Source: an uncultured Clostridium sp.
GTDB lineage: Bacteria > Cyanobacteriota > Vampirovibrionia > Gastranaerophilales > Gastranaerophilaceae
Reading direction: 5' to 3'
DNA: 64,000 nt
NCBI GenBank assembly: GCA_905212085.1
Contig: CAJMDF010000002.1
Coordinates: forward strand, 24,477-88,476
Part shown: positions 17,106-26,320 of the stretch, in pieces
Layout: each line of letters opens with the position of its first letter
Position numbering within the stretch: the stretch's first letter is position 1
Made by a program: the position numbers and the translations under genes
The notes under the pieces: generated by a model
The model's input: only the letters and a program-made list of their open reading frames with translations
Databases searched by the model: none
Told to the model about the DNA's origin: nothing

Positions 17106-17861
17106 TTATTGCTGACCATTTCTTTTAACTAACTCTAAAAGTTGGAGCATTTTTCTTTTTAATTTTAAATTTTCATCTTTTAGATTAGAAATTTCTTCTT
17201 CATATTTTTGGTTATCATTAGTGAAAGTTGTTTCCGGTTTAGGTACAGTATTATAATCGAGAATAAACCGTTTTTTTGCTTCTTCTTTTAATATGACAAG
17301 AGCTTTTATGTCATCTTCTGTAATATAACCAAGTTCAATAAGGATTTGTCCAAATTTTTTAGGTGTTCCTGCTTCTTGAGCATCTCTGTTTGCTAAGATT
17401 GCTTTTTGAAGTTGATCAACCGAAATAGCTCCTTTTTGTTTAAAATATTCTCCAGTTCTAAATTTCCCTGCAATAAATCCAGCCATGGCATGAATTTCTT
17501 TAGAATCTGGTACTTTGATAAAATTTTGTTCAAGACATAATTCATAATACTTTGCAACTTCTTCCATTGACAAGAATGTGTTTACGGAAATTTCAAGCAT
17601 TGAATATTCATTTGCGCAGCCTTGTAAAAAATTGTATATGTTGTTATCAAGTCCGCATTTGTGCTCGGTTAATTCTGTTTTCCCCTTGAATGTAAGAGTA
17701 GGAATAAATGTTGAGAATATGTCCCCACTATGTTCTCTTAAAAAATTATCACATGCCATTTCTTTCATTTCTTGTTCTAATTTTAAATAAATAACTTGTT
17801 TAATCCATAGGGGTACATTTAAAATTTTGTCTAAAAATAAATTAAAAATATTCTGTTTCAA
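17106..17861 (-). CDS. MshEN/GspE-N-like domain protein
   Basis: 251 aa. Residues ~125-190 (RTGEYFKQKGAISVDQLQKA, FGQILIELGYITEDDIKALV) match the N-terminal MshEN/GspE-N fold normally attached to type II secretion or pilus ATPases, where it can bind cyclic di-GMP. No ATPase domain is present. The first 120 residues are alpha-helical and unrecognised, and the C-terminus is a short coiled coil. It may be a stand-alone adaptor or sensor for the pilus machinery encoded elsewhere here. Convergent with the lysozyme gene. Confidence 0.6.
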   Translation of the reverse strand: MKQNIFNLFLDKILNVPLWIKQVIYLKLEQEMKEMACDNFLREHSGDIFSTFIPTLTFKGKTELTEHKCGLDNNIYNFLQGCANEYSMLEISVNTFLSMEEVAKYYELCLEQNFIKVPDSKEIHAMAGFIAGKFRTGEYFKQKGAISVDQLQKAILANRDAQEAGTPKKFGQILIELGYITEDDIKALVILKEEAKKRFILDYNTVPKPETTFTNDNQKYEEEISNLKDENLKLKRKMLQLLELVKRNGQQ

Positions 17862-17955
17862 ATTAACCTCGCATAAAAACTATATTTCTTATTGTACCAT
17901 ATATTCCAATTTTATTCAAGTTCATGTCTTGAAATGAATTGTTAGCTAAAATGGC

Positions 17956-17987
17956 CATAAAGTAGAATTTATTTATTCTTCTTTATG
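17956..17987. other. imperfect inverted repeat upstream of the VKOR-DsbA promoter
   Basis: Arms 17956-17968 and 17975-17987 pair at 12 of 13 positions with a 6-nt loop, ending 3 bp before the -35 box. It could be an operator or a weak terminator. Confidence 0.35.
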
Positions 17988-17990
17988 CTA

Positions 17991-18019
17991 TTGATTTATA
18001 GAGATTAAAATTGTATTAT
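17991..18019 (+). promoter_or_regulatory. sigma-70-type promoter for VKOR-DsbA and queH
   Basis: TTGATT (17991-17996), a 17-bp spacer and TATTAT (18014-18019), followed by AGGAGA and the ATG at 18044. Confidence 0.55.
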
Positions 18020-18043
18020 AAATTTATAATAGGAGAAGTATAC

Positions 18044-19237
18044 ATGGAAAAAGAAACTAAGAAGAAGATTGCTATTGGTACAATTGCTATAATAGGTATT
18101 GTTACGACAATAAAACTTGCTATAATTTATTTTAATGCAAATTTTAATCCTTATGCATTATCAAGTTTTTGTTCAATAAATGATTTTATAGATTGCGATG
18201 GAATTGCAAAAACGACAGAAGCTCAATTTTTAGGTATTCCTCTTGCATATTGGGGATTATTTTTCTACTCTTTTGTCTTTTTAATGTTATTTGCTCCAAA
18301 GTTAAAAAATTTCAAATTGTTGAGATTTTTGGAAGTTTTTAAAAATCCTTTAGATTATATAGCATCTTTAGGTCTATTTTCGTTCATGATTTCAATGATT
18401 TTATTATGTCTAAGTTTATTTGAAATTAAAAAATTGTGTATACTTTGTGCTTTTACTTATATGTTAAACCTTTTAATAGGTTGTGTAGCTACTGATTTTA
18501 AAAAAGGTGGCTTTGTAAATTCTATTAAACAAAGTTTTTTAGATTTCCTTGATGCGATAAAAGTTAGAAACTATCTAATTGCTTTTATTGTTGTAATGTC
18601 TATAGCAGTAGGATTTTTAGCATATACAAGAATTTCTTTTGTCTTTGCTCCGCAGGTAAAAAGACAGTATGAATTTAAAGAATTTTCACACAAGAAAAAT
18701 AAATATGCGATAAAAGGTAATATTTTAGGAGATAAAGATGCTAAAATTTTAATTTATACATATTCAGATTATCAATGTCCGATATGTCCTGTTCATAATT
18801 CTATGATGCATAAATTAGCAAAAGAAATGAAGGGAATTAAAATTGTACACAAAAATTTACCTTTAGATACAGAGTGTAATAAATATTTGCAGTCTCCATT
18901 CCATGAAGGTTCTTGTGTGGATGCTCGTTATTCAATAGCTGCAGAAAAACAAGGCAAACTTTGGGATATGAATAATATGTTATTTGAGAAAAAACCTAAA
19001 ACTGAAGATGAAATCTTAAAATATGCTGCAAATATGGGCTTTGATTTAGAAAAATTGCAGGAAGACGCAAATAGCCCAGAAACTCAAAAGGAAATAAAAG
19101 ATCAAATTGATGAAGCTTATAAAAAAGGTATTCAAGGCACACCATCTACAATAATTAATAATGAAGTGAGCGTTGGTATAAATACTTATAAAGAGTATAA
19201 GGAATGGGTGAAAAAACTTGGAGCAGAAAAAAGATAA
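18044..19237 (+). CDS. VKOR / DsbA-like fusion, disulfide-bond formation
   Basis: About 397 aa. The ATG at 18044 is preferred because AGGAGA lies just upstream; an upstream in-frame start lacks this. The N-terminal half is a vitamin K epoxide reductase fold with several membrane helices: the loop cysteine pair C43/C51 (FCSINDFIDCDG) and the active CILC at 132-135. The C-terminal half is a DsbA-like thioredoxin domain with CPIC (245-248) and cis-proline GTPS. VKOR reoxidises the DsbA domain using quinone, driving periplasmic disulfide formation. Such fusions are known in Cyanobacteria. Overlaps queH by 20 bp. Confidence 0.9.
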   Translation: MEKETKKKIAIGTIAIIGIVTTIKLAIIYFNANFNPYALSSFCSINDFIDCDGIAKTTEAQFLGIPLAYWGLFFYSFVFLMLFAPKLKNFKLLRFLEVFKNPLDYIASLGLFSFMISMILLCLSLFEIKKLCILCAFTYMLNLLIGCVATDFKKGGFVNSIKQSFLDFLDAIKVRNYLIAFIVVMSIAVGFLAYTRISFVFAPQVKRQYEFKEFSHKKNKYAIKGNILGDKDAKILIYTYSDYQCPICPVHNSMMHKLAKEMKGIKIVHKNLPLDTECNKYLQSPFHEGSCVDARYSIAAEKQGKLWDMNNMLFEKKPKTEDEILKYAANMGFDLEKLQEDANSPETQKEIKDQIDEAYKKGIQGTPSTIINNEVSVGINTYKEYKEWVKKLGAEKR

Positions 19238-19763
19238 AATAGTTATTCACACTTGTTGTGCAATATGTTCAGGATATCCTATATCTTTGTTACAAGATAT
19301 GGGATATCAAGTAGTTGCATATTTTTATAATCCTAATATCTATCCGATTGAAGAATACCAAAAAAGATTAGATGCTGAAATCAGTTTGTGTAAACATTTG
19401 AATTGTGAATTGATTATAGGGGATTATGAAACGGATTTGTACTATGCAGCAGTCGCAGGATTAGAACAAGAACCAGAAAAAGGTAAAAGATGTGATAAAT
19501 GCTTTGAATTACGACTGTTAAAAACAGCTCAATTTGCAAAAGAACGGAATATTTCAAATATTACTACATCAATGGTGATAAGTCCTCATAAAAATTTTCA
19601 AAAATTAACATTAATAGGTGAAAATATTGCGCAACAATATGGATTAAATTATTTAGCAATAGATTTCAAGAAAAAAGACGGATTTTTGAAAACAAATAAA
19701 ATATCTAGAGAATTGGGGCTTTATCGTCAAAATTATTGTGGTTGTAAATTTGCAAAAATATAA
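19218..19763 (+). CDS. queH: epoxyqueuosine reductase QueH
   Basis: 181 aa. Last step of queuosine synthesis in tRNA (epoxyqueuosine to queuosine) by the non-cobalamin QueH type. Conserved: IHTCCAICSG, the second pair KRCDKCFELRL, the mid motif TTSMVISPHKNF, and the C-terminal YRQNYCGCKFA. These cysteines bind an iron-sulfur cluster and a second metal site. The TTG start overlaps the VKOR-DsbA gene; no better start is visible. Confidence 0.92.
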   Translation: MEQKKDKIVIHTCCAICSGYPISLLQDMGYQVVAYFYNPNIYPIEEYQKRLDAEISLCKHLNCELIIGDYETDLYYAAVAGLEQEPEKGKRCDKCFELRLLKTAQFAKERNISNITTSMVISPHKNFQKLTLIGENIAQQYGLNYLAIDFKKKDGFLKTNKISRELGLYRQNYCGCKFAKI

Positions 19764-19865
19764 ATCATATATTTACATTATGATTATTAAAAAAAATGTT
19801 ATATAATAAGATAAAAGCTTGATTTTGATGAAAAAATAATTAAAATAAAAAAAAAGGATGTATAT

Positions 19866-20840
19866 ATGAAGAAAAAATTTATTTGGTCATTAGCTGTATT
19901 ATGTACAATAAGTTCAGTAGTAGTATACTCATCAGGAATAGAAAAATTAGAACCAATAAACGGTTCATCTAAACCTGCTTCGAGTTCATATTCCTCTGGC
20001 ACCGGTAGCTCAATAAAACTAGATAAAAATACTGTATATTATCCAAATGCAACAATAAAAAGTGCTGTGACAAAGTATAAAAATGGAAATTATTCCGGTT
20101 GTTTGCAAGAATTATTTTCGTTAACAAAGAAAGATCCTTCAAATGCATTAGCATATTATTATATGGCTATGGCATATTCTCATGTAAATATGAAGGATGA
20201 AGCTGTTGCAGCTTATGAAAAAGTAATTTCATTGAGTCCAAATGAATATTTGGTAGAATATGCAACCAAAGGTCGTGATTGTTTGACAGATGGTCCGGCT
20301 TGTCATCCAGAGGAAAAACCGGCAGAAGAAATGGATGAATTGGATAAGTTTATTAATGCTCCATATGGCAACGGTTTATCTCCTGAATTGAATCAAGAAA
20401 TCAAACAAAAACAATTGATAAATATTAAAGAAACAATAAATCAAAAAGAAGAATTAGAACATAAAGATATTCAAAAAATAAAAGATTTTGATAATAAGAA
20501 TAAGTCATTTAATGATGTAGATAATGAAAAAATTGCACAAGTAAGTGATGAAGATGTCTTAAATGCGATTAAAACTTTAAAAGATGCAGGGTTAACAATT
20601 TCTGTACAATCAGACAATCCCTACGCTCAAATGATGCAGTATCAAAATCCTCAAATGGCTGAAATGAGTATGTTGTTAGGTAATAATAACAATAATAACG
20701 GTAACAGTATGATGAATATGTTGCCGATGTTAATGACTCAGGCTAAAAAAGGGGAAAATATTGACCCTAGAGTTATGCAAGCTATGATGATGAATTCTAT
20801 GATGGCTGATTTTTCATTTAATAACGATAATAACAAATAA
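19866..20840 (+). CDS. secreted TPR protein with Asn/Met-rich tail
   Basis: 324 aa. A signal peptide at residues 1-23 precedes a Ser-rich linker and about two TPR units (~65-140: AVTKYKNGNYSGCLQELFSL, ALAYYYMAMAYSHVNMKDEA). A charged helical stretch follows, then a low-complexity tail rich in Met, Gln and Asn (GNNNNNNGNSMMNMLPMLM). AAGGA precedes the ATG. A second TPR-like gene follows after 5 bp. Probably an envelope scaffold protein; the partner is unknown. Confidence 0.7.
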   Translation: MKKKFIWSLAVLCTISSVVVYSSGIEKLEPINGSSKPASSSYSSGTGSSIKLDKNTVYYPNATIKSAVTKYKNGNYSGCLQELFSLTKKDPSNALAYYYMAMAYSHVNMKDEAVAAYEKVISLSPNEYLVEYATKGRDCLTDGPACHPEEKPAEEMDELDKFINAPYGNGLSPELNQEIKQKQLINIKETINQKEELEHKDIQKIKDFDNKNKSFNDVDNEKIAQVSDEDVLNAIKTLKDAGLTISVQSDNPYAQMMQYQNPQMAEMSMLLGNNNNNNGNSMMNMLPMLMTQAKKGENIDPRVMQAMMMNSMMADFSFNNDNNK

Positions 20841-20845
20841 TTAAT

Positions 20846-21448
20846 ATGATTACAGATTATAAAAAAGCTAAAGAAAAATTGTTGACAGAATTAGACTCTG
20901 ACTGTCAGCAATTTTTCGTTAAAAAGGGGTATATTCTTGAAAATGCATATTATGAACTTTTGGCAGATAATTTAGAAAAAGCAAAAAATTTATTTAATGC
21001 TATTAAAGGGAATGATATCAGAGCTCATTGGGCATCTTTTATGATTTCAATGATTGAGGCAAATATAAAAGAGTATCCGTCATATTTTGAATTAAGAAAC
21101 TTTTTGGAAATTGATTTGAATATTTTACTGCATTATTTTAAAGGCGATTACGTTGAAAAAATCGTGAGGTATGCAGATTTTATGTTTACTATAAATCCTG
21201 AGGTACATAAATATATTGGTCGTGTTTTTTATAATAACGGATATTTAGATCAGGGAATGTTTTTTTTAGATAGAGCAAAGAATTATTTTTACCATGATCC
21301 TGAACTGCATTATTTGTTAGCTTACATTTATAATAATAATCATCAAACTGCTCAAGCACAAAAATCTCTAGAAGATTGTATAAGGATTTTACCTGAATAT
21401 TTTCCTGCTGTAGATTTGCTAAAAAAGATTAAGAGCGAAATAAAATAA
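20846..21448 (+). CDS. TPR-like helical protein
   Basis: 200 aa, all alpha-helical, with tandem TPR-type helices (KYIGRVFYNNGYLDQGMFFL; LHYLLAYIYNNNHQTAQAQK). There is no signal peptide, so it is probably cytoplasmic. It starts 5 bp after the secreted TPR protein and is likely in the same transcript. No enzyme motif is seen. Confidence 0.65.
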   Translation: MITDYKKAKEKLLTELDSDCQQFFVKKGYILENAYYELLADNLEKAKNLFNAIKGNDIRAHWASFMISMIEANIKEYPSYFELRNFLEIDLNILLHYFKGDYVEKIVRYADFMFTINPEVHKYIGRVFYNNGYLDQGMFFLDRAKNYFYHDPELHYLLAYIYNNNHQTAQAQKSLEDCIRILPEYFPAVDLLKKIKSEIK

Positions 21449-21512
21449 TTTGTTCTGATAAATTGTTCGTGATACACTTGTTTTTGCTGATTATAAATAA
21501 CGGGAGAAAACT

Positions 21513-22562
21513 ATGATTATAATTATGGAGCGTAATGCTACCAAAGTTCAAATTCAACGTGTAATTGATTTTTTGAAAGATAACGGATTTGATATAAGAT
21601 TCAACCAAGGTCAAATCCATTCAGTAATAGATGCAATCGGAGACAAGACAACAGTTACCCCGGGCCGAGTAGCAGCTTTTGACGGTGTAAAAGAGGTAAA
21701 AGTAATTCGAGAACCATTTAGATTAGCATCAAGAGATAGAAAGCCTGACGATACTGTAATAGAATTTGCAAATGGTGTAAAAATCGGTGGGGGTAACAAA
21801 CCTGTATCAATGGTCGGTCCTTGCTCTGTTGAAGAAGATTATGACGGACTTATAAAAGTTGCACTTGCTGCAAAGGAAATGGGTTGTGAATTCTTGCGAG
21901 GCGGAGCTTTCAAACCAAGAACTTCACCATATGATTTCCAAGGTTATGGGGAAAAAGCATTAAAATATTTAAAAAGAGCCAGTGAAGAAACGGGCCTTTT
22001 GACCGTATCTGAGGTAATGGATGCTTCTGATTTGGATATGATGTGTGAATATGTTGACGTATTGCAAATTGGAGCAAGAAATGTTCAAAACTTTAAATTA
22101 TTGCATGCTGTTGGCAGATGCAGAAAACCTGTTATCTTAAAACGCGGGCTTGCAAGTACAATTAGAGAATTTTTACTAGCAGCTGAACATATCATGTACA
22201 ACGGTAATCCGAATGTAATATTATGTGAACGCGGTATTAGAAGCTTTGATAGTGCATTTACACGTAATGTAATGGATATAGCATCTATTCCGGTTATCAA
22301 AAAATATTCACATTTGCCGATAATTGTAGATCCAAGTCACGGTACTGGACAAAGATATTTAATTGAACCTATGGCTAAAGCAGGGCTTGTAGTTGGAGCT
22401 GACGGTATTATGATTGAAGTACATCATGATCCAGAAAATGCTTTATCTGACGGTAAACAAAGCTTGCCTATTCCAATGTTTAAGGAAGTTATGGGCCGTA
22501 TTAATAAGTTCAATAACAGATTACATTATGAAAAGACCTGCTTGTCAGTAAATGTGGAATAA
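21513..22562 (+). CDS. aroF: 3-deoxy-7-phosphoheptulonate (DAHP) synthase
   Basis: First step of the shikimate pathway: PEP plus erythrose-4-phosphate to DAHP. 349 aa, type I-beta, with an N-terminal ferredoxin-like regulatory domain (~5-75: RNATKVQIQRVIDFLKDNGF). The barrel carries SMVGPCSVE, FLRGGAFKPRTSPYDFQG, LQIGARNVQNF, KRGLASTIREFL, CERGIRSFDSAFT and IVDPSHGTGQR (metal and substrate residues). GGGAG precedes the ATG by six bases. A terminator follows. Confidence 0.95.
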   Translation: MIIIMERNATKVQIQRVIDFLKDNGFDIRFNQGQIHSVIDAIGDKTTVTPGRVAAFDGVKEVKVIREPFRLASRDRKPDDTVIEFANGVKIGGGNKPVSMVGPCSVEEDYDGLIKVALAAKEMGCEFLRGGAFKPRTSPYDFQGYGEKALKYLKRASEETGLLTVSEVMDASDLDMMCEYVDVLQIGARNVQNFKLLHAVGRCRKPVILKRGLASTIREFLLAAEHIMYNGNPNVILCERGIRSFDSAFTRNVMDIASIPVIKKYSHLPIIVDPSHGTGQRYLIEPMAKAGLVVGADGIMIEVHHDPENALSDGKQSLPIPMFKEVMGRINKFNNRLHYEKTCLSVNVE

Positions 22563-22584
22563 TGAAATATTGAAAATATTGGGG

Positions 22585-22619
22585 CAATCTGCTATAATTT
22601 ATATAGCAGATTGTTTTTT
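22585..22619 (+). terminator. rho-independent terminator after DAHP synthase
   Basis: Perfect 12-bp stem (22585-22596 with 22602-22613), 5-nt loop, then a T6 run. It isolates the prepilin gene that follows. Confidence 0.85.
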
Positions 22620-22637
22620 ATTAGAAAGGAGCTAGTT

Positions 22638-23368
22638 ATGAAAAGGTTTGATAATTTCGGGGGGGGGGCAGATTAACCGCTCCTAGTAAGGGATTTACAT
22701 TAGCAGAGGTTTTAATAACATTGGGAATTGTCGGTGTTGTCGCAGCAATGACGATGCCTAGTATAGTTGGAAAATATCGAGCAAAAGTTTTAAGAACCAA
22801 GTTTTTACAAGCTAATGTTATTGTACAGGATAGTGTATCTCAAATGCGAAATGATGAAGTTGATTTAAATGAAGTAATTAATAAAAGGGATTCATCTACC
22901 ATAAATAAATATTTTAAGAATGGAAATTGTGTTTTGCCAGAAAATGCAAGTAAAGTTGGTTATAAAAATCTTAGTGGATCTCAGTTTGCTGATACAGCCG
23001 TTGCTACTGTGTTAGAGCAGCCGTATTGCCTAGCTAATGGAATGACTTTATGGTTTGTAAGATTAAAGGAAACTAATATTGTTGGTGATTGGAGTTCTGG
23101 TTTTGTAGATATTAATTATTCTCTTCTTGCAGTAGACATTAATGGATGGATGCAACGTCCTAATGCATATGGTAAAGATGTATTTTTTTGGTTTTATAAT
23201 GGAAATACCGGAGCGCTTAGTCCAACTGGTTCTACTTTTAATATTGATTCAAATGTTTCTAATTTGTATACAAAATGTAATAAATCAAGTATTAATGCTG
23301 AAAGTGGAGCTGGATGTACTGCTGAGGCTTTGAATGATCCGTATTATTTTGATAAATTGTCTTTGTAA
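22638..23368 (+). CDS. prepilin-like protein, out of frame at a G10 tract (phase-variable candidate)
   Basis: AAAGGAG (22625-22631) sits six bases before the ATG at 22638, the same layout as the intact prepilin at 30314. The leader MKRFDNF runs into G10 (22659-22668) and stops at TAA 22674-22676. The pilin body is in another frame. With one more G (or two fewer) the gene reads through as about 243 aa, with leader ...RLTAPSK directly before G-FTLAEVLITLG. The body has the N-terminal hydrophobic helix and the C-terminal AVDINGWMQRPNAYGKDVFF block. A downstream TTG (22721) would begin inside the helix, so it is not a credible start. Confidence 0.8.
22659..22668 (+). repeat. G10 mononucleotide tract in second prepilin leader
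   Basis: Ten G in the same TTC-G10-C context as the tract at 31-40. Ten gives a 12-codon dead-end peptide, while 11 or 8 restores the prepilin frame. Confidence 0.85.
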
Positions 23369-23390
23369 TTAATTAAAATTATTAATGAAA

Positions 23391-25175
23391 TTATGCATTT
23401 CTTTGGAAGAAACCTGCGATTTCTTTATGCGGGAAGAATTTTACAATCGGACGTCCATGAGGACAGGTATATGGCATTTTGGTCGTACGCCATTTTTTGA
23501 TTATTTCCTGCATTTGCCAAGTTGAAAGTTTTTGACCTGCTTTTACTGATGCTTTGCAGGAGGTTGTGATTAGAATTTTTTCTTCCAATCTATCAATATT
23601 TCCGTCTATATTTTCTAAAATATCGGCTAAAATTTCTTTAGGATTGACTTTTGCTATCATTTGAGGAACTTTACGGAAAATGAGTTCATTATCTTTTAAA
23701 AATTCAATTCCGTAGCCGAATTTTTCAAATTTATCAATATTTTCTTTTATAAGTTCAGCTTCCGAACTTGATACAGGTACAACGTCTGATACAAAAAGCA
23801 TTTGGGATACAATATTTTTTTCAGACATCAATTTTTCATAAATGTATCTTTCTTCTGCGATGTGTTGGTCAACAATTTCCAATCCGTCTTCTTTTTCAAC
23901 AAGAATATATGTGTTTTTGTATTGACCTACAATATTTTCATCTGGTTCTGCTTCTTTTTCAACAGGGACAAAAAATTGTTTTTGTTCTGTTTTTTCTACT
24001 TGGGTTTGTTCTAAATTCTTTTCTTCTTGCTCCATGAGCTTTTCAGATACATAGATTGTATCGTCTTGTTTATCAAAGAAAATATTTCCTGATTGTTCCA
24101 TTTTTGGCTGAACGAAATCAATAATATTGTTTTGTTGAAAATTTTCATTTGGAGTATATTGTTGCGGATTAATTGTATTTTTTTCAACATAATTTGCAAG
24201 TCCAGCTTGAATTGAAGTGTAGATAAAATTGAATATTTGGTTTGTATTTTTGTATCTTACTTCTTTTTTTGTCGGGTGGACATTCACATCAACATCAGAT
24301 GGAGGAATTTCTAAATTCAATACGACAAAAGGATATTTGCCGTTTGCTATTAGACTTTTATAAGCTGTATCTATTGCTTTTTGGAAAATCGGACATTTAA
24401 CTGTTCTTGAATTTATGTAGATATGATAACTTTTTTTGCTTGAACGAGTATAATCAGGGGTGCTGACATAGCCTGATATTTTTAAGCCTGCAAGATTGTC
24501 AGTTTTTAAGACTTCTTTTAAATTAGCGATTACATCTGCAGAATATACTTCTTTTATTGTTTGTAAAAGGTTATTTTGACCTGATGTTTTAAGCATTGTT
24601 TTCCCGTTCTTTTTTAGTTCTAAAGAACATTCAGGATGCGCAAGAGCTATTGCTTGAACGAGTTCTTGAATATATGAAAATTCAGTATTTGGACTTTTCA
24701 AGAATTTTAAACGTGCAGGGAGATTATAAAATAGATCTTTTATATCCATAATAGTTCCGACTGCACAGCCTGTTTCAACTTGTTTTACTTCCGAATTTTC
24801 GCATTTAACTTTTGTCCCAGTATCAAAATCAGCAGTTCTTGTAGTGCAAGTTAATTTTGAAATAGAAATAATACTTGATAATGCTTCTCCTCTAAATCCG
24901 AGAGTATGAATATTGAATAAATCTTCATCAGATGCAATTTTGCTTGTTGCATGTTTAGAAAATGCAAGCATAATATCATCAGGGTGAATTCCGCAGCCGT
25001 TATCAGCGACTCTTATATCACGGCAATCATTATTAATTTCAATACTAATTTTTGAAGATCCTGCATCTACAGAATTCTCTACGAGTTCTTTAACTACGGA
25101 TGCCGGTCTTTCAATTACTTCTCCCGCTGCAATTTGGTTTATTAAATGCTTTGATAACTGTTGAATTCTGGCCAT
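23391..25175 (-). CDS. mutL: DNA mismatch repair protein MutL
   Basis: 594 aa. The N-terminal GHKL ATPase has VVKELVENSVDAG, VADNGCGI, ATSKI and GFRGEAL. The C-terminal dimerisation and endonuclease domain shows a metal-site motif VDQHIAEERYIYE (variant of DQHA-x2-E-x4-E), SCKASVKAG and CPHGRPIVKFF. A latent nicking activity is therefore likely, as in species lacking MutH. A low-complexity Gln/Glu linker joins the halves. AGGAGG before the ATG lies at the end of the upstream PiT-like gene, 1 bp away. mutS is not in the window. Confidence 0.96.
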   Translation of the reverse strand: MARIQQLSKHLINQIAAGEVIERPASVVKELVENSVDAGSSKISIEINNDCRDIRVADNGCGIHPDDIMLAFSKHATSKIASDEDLFNIHTLGFRGEALSSIISISKLTCTTRTADFDTGTKVKCENSEVKQVETGCAVGTIMDIKDLFYNLPARLKFLKSPNTEFSYIQELVQAIALAHPECSLELKKNGKTMLKTSGQNNLLQTIKEVYSADVIANLKEVLKTDNLAGLKISGYVSTPDYTRSSKKSYHIYINSRTVKCPIFQKAIDTAYKSLIANGKYPFVVLNLEIPPSDVDVNVHPTKKEVRYKNTNQIFNFIYTSIQAGLANYVEKNTINPQQYTPNENFQQNNIIDFVQPKMEQSGNIFFDKQDDTIYVSEKLMEQEEKNLEQTQVEKTEQKQFFVPVEKEAEPDENIVGQYKNTYILVEKEDGLEIVDQHIAEERYIYEKLMSEKNIVSQMLFVSDVVPVSSSEAELIKENIDKFEKFGYGIEFLKDNELIFRKVPQMIAKVNPKEILADILENIDGNIDRLEEKILITTSCKASVKAGQKLSTWQMQEIIKKWRTTKMPYTCPHGRPIVKFFPHKEIAGFFQRNA

Positions 25176-25176
25176 G

Positions 25177-26202
25177 TTAACCTCCTATGAAGTGAGAGAA
25201 AAAGAAATGTTTTACGGAATCAAATTGAGTTAACAGTACTACAACTACAATTGATACAATTAATCCTAATGTTACTTTGTACAAGTCTTTGATAATGTGT
25301 TTATACATTTTTTTAGGTGATTCAAATCTTAATCTCTGGTAAAGAGCAATTTCTCTACCAGCTAAAAGTCCTATGAATACCCAAGTTGTAGACATTGGAA
25401 CATTATTTAAGTTTATGAAATACATTAATAAAAATGCGTAAATAATATCAATAATAGTTGCAGAACGAGGGTCTTGTACATTTGTTTTCATTTTAACTAT
25501 TTTTTGAATATCCCCGCCTCGTTTGTATGTAAGTACTCCTAAGAATATTGTAAAACATATAAGTACAAATAATAATTCCCATATGGAAGCTTTTCTAGGT
25601 AAGTAAATGAATAGTTTTGCAGAATCCTGCATTAACCATTGTGACCAGATAAATGCTGTGGAACACCATTTCGCAGCCATCCACCATTTGGAAATTTTTG
25701 CGTCGCCTGATCGTTTTTGTGTATAGTAAAAATATCTTTCAACAGGACGTCCAATGATATTATAAATAATAATTGCGACAATAAATGCTATGACATAGCC
25801 AAGTACTGATTTTGTAAGCATCATCCAAATAACAGATACATCGCTTACCGAAAAGACACTTAATACTAAAAACGTTGTTGCGACAGGGATTCCCCATCTT
25901 GTCAACAAAATTAAAATAATGGGCGGTAATAAATATAAAAAAGTATAATGTTCTGTCACAGGTATTCTTGTCAAAAGCCCGAATGACATATCACCGTCAT
26001 TGACTACCCAGCCTATTCCGATTGTCAAAACTAAGACAATAACTGAAAAAGCCCATAAATAATAAAATGGGGTTTTCTTATTGGCACTTAAAAACGTACC
26101 TAAAGTTTGAATAATATCGTTTGATACGCAGGCGTACATTGAAAGTAAAAAACCTGCTATTCTATAAAAATCGCTTAGTGTAAATGCTCCCTCGAACATC
26201 AT
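25177..26202 (-). CDS. PiT-like inorganic phosphate permease
   Basis: 341 aa, about nine membrane helices. The N-terminal CVSNDIIQTLGTFLSANKKT and the C-terminal NNVPMSTTWVFIGLLAGREI resemble the two inverted signature repeats of PiT phosphate transporters (GxNDxxNxxGT and GxPVSTTH). The match is divergent, so substrate is not certain. Two adjacent ATGs open the gene; GGAGGT abuts the first, so the second (26199) may be used. It is co-transcribed with mutL. Confidence 0.6.
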   Translation of the reverse strand: MMFEGAFTLSDFYRIAGFLLSMYACVSNDIIQTLGTFLSANKKTPFYYLWAFSVIVLVLTIGIGWVVNDGDMSFGLLTRIPVTEHYTFLYLLPPIILILLTRWGIPVATTFLVLSVFSVSDVSVIWMMLTKSVLGYVIAFIVAIIIYNIIGRPVERYFYYTQKRSGDAKISKWWMAAKWCSTAFIWSQWLMQDSAKLFIYLPRKASIWELLFVLICFTIFLGVLTYKRGGDIQKIVKMKTNVQDPRSATIIDIIYAFLLMYFINLNNVPMSTTWVFIGLLAGREIALYQRLRFESPKKMYKHIIKDLYKVTLGLIVSIVVVVLLTQFDSVKHFFFSHFIGG

Positions 26203-26263
26203 ACCTCCATCTATTTTTCAATCTACAACAAACACAAATTCATCTAAATGTTTGATTACAAAT

Positions 26264-26291
26264 TTGAAACATTTCTATAAGATGCTATAAA
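26264..26291 (+). promoter_or_regulatory. sigma-70-type promoter for the DNA methyltransferase gene
   Basis: TTGAAA (26264-26269), a 16-bp spacer and TATAAA (26286-26291), then AGGGAG and a TTG start. Confidence 0.5.
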
Positions 26292-26320
26292 GAGAAAATT
26301 TTTTATAGGGAGATATAGAC

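Noticed and set aside
22721..23368. TTG at 22721 as the start of the second prepilin
   Set aside because: It lies inside the hydrophobic pilin helix and would remove the G-FTLAEV cleavage site, whereas a clear AAAGGAG-ATG is at 22638.
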